Origin: Candidatus Saccharimonadota bacterium
GTDB lineage: Bacteria; Patescibacteriota; Saccharimonadia; Saccharimonadales; UBA4665
Assembly (NCBI GenBank): GCA_029288335.1
Contig: JARIHJ010000017.1
Location: forward strand, 1-6,058
Length of the DNA: 6,058 nt
Reading direction: 5' to 3'
Part shown: piece by piece, positions 3,696-6,058 of the stretch
Layout: each line of letters opens with the position of its first letter
How positions within the stretch are numbered: the stretch's first letter is position 1
Position numbers and translations under genes: made by a program
Notes under the pieces: generated by a model
The model's input: the letters and a program-made list of their open reading frames with translations, nothing else
The model's database searches: none
Told to the model about the DNA's origin: nothing

Positions 3696-5834
3696 ATGGG
3701 ACAAACAATTAACCCTGCCGGCAAAGAAATTATTAAAGTAAGTACTGATTGGTGCGGGCGTGAGCTCTCGCTGGAAGTGAATCGCGTGGGCTTTAGAAGT
3801 AGCGCGAGTGTATTAGTGAGCTACGGCGATACCGTGGTGCTGGGTACGGCGCAGGTCGGCCAGCCGCTGCAAGGCTTCGATTATTTTCCTTTGAGCATTG
3901 ACTACGAAGAAAAGTTCTATGCGGCCGGTAAAGTCAGCGGCTCGAGGTTTATCAAGCGCGAGGGCAAGCCGAGCGACGACGCTGTCCTGATTGGCCGCTT
4001 GATCGACCGGCCGATCAGGCCGCTCTGGCCAAAAGGCTACCGTAACGAGGTTCAGGTTGTGGCGACGGTCTTGTCGATGGATCCGGATTTTCGGCCAGAT
4101 ATGGTCGCGATGGTGGCTGCGAGTTCAGCCTTGATGCTGACCGGTACTCCGTTCGATGGTCCGATTGCGGGACTGCGCGTCGGCATCAATGCGAGCGGCG
4201 ACTACCAGGCATTTATGAGTGCTAGCGAGCTGAACGACAGTAAGCTCGACCTAGTTGTGGCCGGGACGGTTGATGGCAAAATTATGATGGTCGAAGCCGG
4301 AGCTAACGAAGCGACCGAGGCCGAAGTTAGCGGTGCGCTGGACTTTGCATCAGAAGCCATTAAGCCGGCCGCCAAACTTCAGCAGGAACTCGTCAAAAAA
4401 GTTGATGTAGCTGAGCAGGAATACGAGCTGACACTGCCGGACGAATTCATTCAGGCTGCCGTCGACAAATGGGTTGAAGGTAAGCTCGGCGCCAGTTTGC
4501 GTAAGGCCTACCCGGAGCGCAACGATCTTGTCAGCGACTTAAAGCGTAAAATGCACGAGCAGCTAGCCGACCAGATCGAAGGTTACGATGAGCTCAAGAC
4601 CAAATACGACGAAGCTTTTCAGATGGCGTTACATAAAGACGTGCGTAAGGGCATTGTCGAGGACGGTATCCGTCCGGATGGCCGCAAACTGACCGAAATC
4701 CGACCACTATCGAGCGAAGTTGGTCTACTGCCGCGCGCTCACGGCTCGAGCCTGTTTACCAGAGGCGTCACCCAGGGTTTGAACATTGTTACGCTGGCGC
4801 CCTTAAGCTACGTCCAGCTAGTCGACACGATGGAAAAAGACGAGGAGCGCCGCTACATTCACCACTACAACGCGCCGGGCTACACCGTCGGTGAGATCAA
4901 GCGCCTAGGAAGCCCGGGCCGGCGCGAAATCGGTCACGGTTACTTGGCGGAGAGGGCGCTTATGCCAGTGCTGCCAAGCGAAGCCGAATTCCCCTATATG
5001 ATTCGCAGCGTGACCGAAATAATGAGCCAGAACGGCTCGACTTCCCAGGCGGCGGTGTGCTCGAGCTGCTTGGCCTTAATGGATGCTGGTGTGCCTCTCA
5101 AAGCACCCGTCAGCGGTATCGCTATGGGCTTGATGGTCGACGGCGATAAAACTTATATCCTAAGTGATATAGCCGATGCCGAAGATTTTGCCGGCGATAT
5201 GGATTTCAAAGTTGCCGGTACCAGTAAAGGTATAACGGCCCTGCAAATGGATATGAAGGTCCACGGCCTGGCTCCGGCCACGCTTAAAAAAGCGCTCGCC
5301 CAGGCCAAGGAAGGCCGTGCCTTCATCTTGGAGCATATGCTTAAAACTCTGGCTGGCCCGCGCAAGGAGCTTAGTCCGTACGCGCCGCGCGTCGAATCGA
5401 TTACGATTAACCCCGACAAGATCCGCGAGGTTATCGGCAAAGGTGGTGAAACCATTCAGAAGATCACCGCTGAAACCGGCACCGAAATCGATATAAAAGA
5501 CGATGGTACGGTGATGATCGCGAGTCCAGACAAAGCCAAAATTGATGCTGCCAAGCAGTGGATAGCCAGCCTGACCGAAGAGCCGGAAGTCGGCAAAATC
5601 TATGTCGACAAGCCCGTTGTATCGGTGTTGGACTTCGGTGCATTCGTACAAATCCTGCCCGGCAAAGACGGCCTGGTCCACGTCAGCGAAATATCGGAAG
5701 AGCGCACCGAGAAGCCATCGGACAAGCTAAAAGAAGGTGACAAAGTCACCGTCAAGCTCGTCGCCATCGACGACCGCGGCCGCTTGCAGCTATCTATGAA
5801 GGCCGCTAAGCGGGAGCTGGAAGGCAAGAAGTAG
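3696..5834 (+). CDS. pnp: Polynucleotide phosphorylase (PNPase)
   Basis: A 712-residue 3'-to-5' exoribonuclease that uses phosphate to release nucleoside diphosphates from RNA. It acts as a trimer in the cytoplasm, often with other decay enzymes. Domains in order: first RNase PH core (about 10-150), helical linker (about 240-320), second RNase PH core (about 325-550), KH domain (about 565-625, GKGG at 581-584) and S1 domain (about 632-701). Active-site residues are kept: RR at 409-410 and His414 (GRREIGHG), the phosphate-binding NGSTS loop (446-450), and the metal-binding Asp497 and Asp503 with Lys505 (EDFAGDMDFK), equivalent to Asp486, Asp492 and Lys494 of E. coli. The domain set is complete and no frame break is seen. 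It ends soon after S1 without the acidic tail of E. coli PNPase, which includes the RNase E-binding part. It lies downstream of rpsO, with its own candidate promoter and a structured leader. Confidence 0.98.
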   Translation: MGQTINPAGKEIIKVSTDWCGRELSLEVNRVGFRSSASVLVSYGDTVVLGTAQVGQPLQGFDYFPLSIDYEEKFYAAGKVSGSRFIKREGKPSDDAVLIGRLIDRPIRPLWPKGYRNEVQVVATVLSMDPDFRPDMVAMVAASSALMLTGTPFDGPIAGLRVGINASGDYQAFMSASELNDSKLDLVVAGTVDGKIMMVEAGANEATEAEVSGALDFASEAIKPAAKLQQELVKKVDVAEQEYELTLPDEFIQAAVDKWVEGKLGASLRKAYPERNDLVSDLKRKMHEQLADQIEGYDELKTKYDEAFQMALHKDVRKGIVEDGIRPDGRKLTEIRPLSSEVGLLPRAHGSSLFTRGVTQGLNIVTLAPLSYVQLVDTMEKDEERRYIHHYNAPGYTVGEIKRLGSPGRREIGHGYLAERALMPVLPSEAEFPYMIRSVTEIMSQNGSTSQAAVCSSCLALMDAGVPLKAPVSGIAMGLMVDGDKTYILSDIADAEDFAGDMDFKVAGTSKGITALQMDMKVHGLAPATLKKALAQAKEGRAFILEHMLKTLAGPRKELSPYAPRVESITINPDKIREVIGKGGETIQKITAETGTEIDIKDDGTVMIASPDKAKIDAAKQWIASLTEEPEVGKIYVDKPVVSVLDFGAFVQILPGKDGLVHVSEISEERTEKPSDKLKEGDKVTVKLVAIDDRGRLQLSMKAAKRELEGKK

Positions 5835-5837
5835 CAT

Positions 5838-6058
5838 ATGTCCGGTTCTAACGAGACAAAACCCGCTAAAAAGCCAAACCTGAAGGCGTATAGTATGTAC
5901 CGCGCTTTTGGGGTTCAACTGGATCAGCTAATGGTTTTTGTTTGTCTGTTAGGACTCGTCTCATCATTCTTTAACCTATTTAAATTTGCTAATAAACATC
6001 AGTCAGATAATGTGATCTTCGCGGTTGTGTCGATAGCATGCTTCGCTTTGCTACTAGT
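5838..6058 (+). CDS. Partial membrane protein gene, unrecognised (3' end outside window)
   Basis: An open frame begins with ATG at 5838, only 3 bp after the pnp stop, and stays open for 73 codons to the window edge. The N-terminus is hydrophilic and Lys-rich (about 1-29, likely cytoplasmic). A hydrophobic segment follows at about 31-48, then a short polar stretch (KHQSDN), and a second hydrophobic segment from about 59 to the edge. This predicts a membrane protein with at least two helices. A GGAAGG sequence at 5819-5824 is 13 bases from the ATG, long for a ribosome binding site, so translational coupling to pnp is likely. I do not recognise the family, and the missing 3' part prevents assignment. 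Confidence 0.7.
   Translation, partial: MSGSNETKPAKKPNLKAYSMYRAFGVQLDQLMVFVCLLGLVSSFFNLFKFANKHQSDNVIFAVVSIACFALLL

Noticed and set aside
5160..5681. Long minus-strand frame (173 residues) opposite pnp
   Set aside because: It lies wholly inside the conserved catalytic, KH and S1 coding region of pnp and has no start signals of its own.

Overview
The window is a 6 kb piece of an ordinary bacterial chromosome, roughly half G+C. It carries eight complete protein genes, one tRNA gene and one gene cut off by the right edge. The first 41 bases are not biological: they are an Illumina Nextera (Tn5) adapter left on the contig end. Genomic sequence starts at base 42, and nothing can be inferred about what lies upstream. 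The taxon cannot be fixed without a search. The compact layout, many small unrecognised proteins, short or absent 5' leaders, use of only TAA and TAG stops, and the general look of the PNPase and S15 proteins would fit a Candidate Phyla Radiation (Patescibacteria) genome, possibly Saccharibacteria. This is inference of low to moderate confidence.

Left part (42-1340): rimK, an ATP-grasp glutamate ligase for ribosomal protein S6 (+), ends close to a convergent 62-residue two-helix membrane protein (-). That small gene and a tRNA-Lys(UUU) gene (+) are transcribed divergently from -10 boxes only 36 bp apart. Middle (1342-3210): a DUF2268-type HExxH metalloprotease (-) ends 3 bp from the tRNA. Next come a KGG-repeat, YciG-like stress protein (+), a GC-rich hairpin, a small unrecognised ORF (+), and a DedA/VTT-family membrane protein (-) whose 3' end overlaps that ORF. 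Right part (3230-6058): the conserved rpsO-pnp pair (+), then a partial membrane-protein gene starting 3 bp after pnp. The rpsO-pnp gap of 129 bp holds two perfect palindromes, a candidate pnp promoter and a long stem-loop just before the pnp ribosome binding site.

The genes mostly serve translation and RNA turnover (RimK, tRNA-Lys, S15, PNPase), together with envelope (DedA, small membrane proteins) and stress functions (KGG protein). I found no mobile element, CRISPR array, toxin-antitoxin pair or defence system. The points most worth following up are regulatory: two genes whose -10 boxes predict leaderless mRNAs with identical spacing, two more with predicted leaders of about 5-6 nt, and the structured pnp leader.
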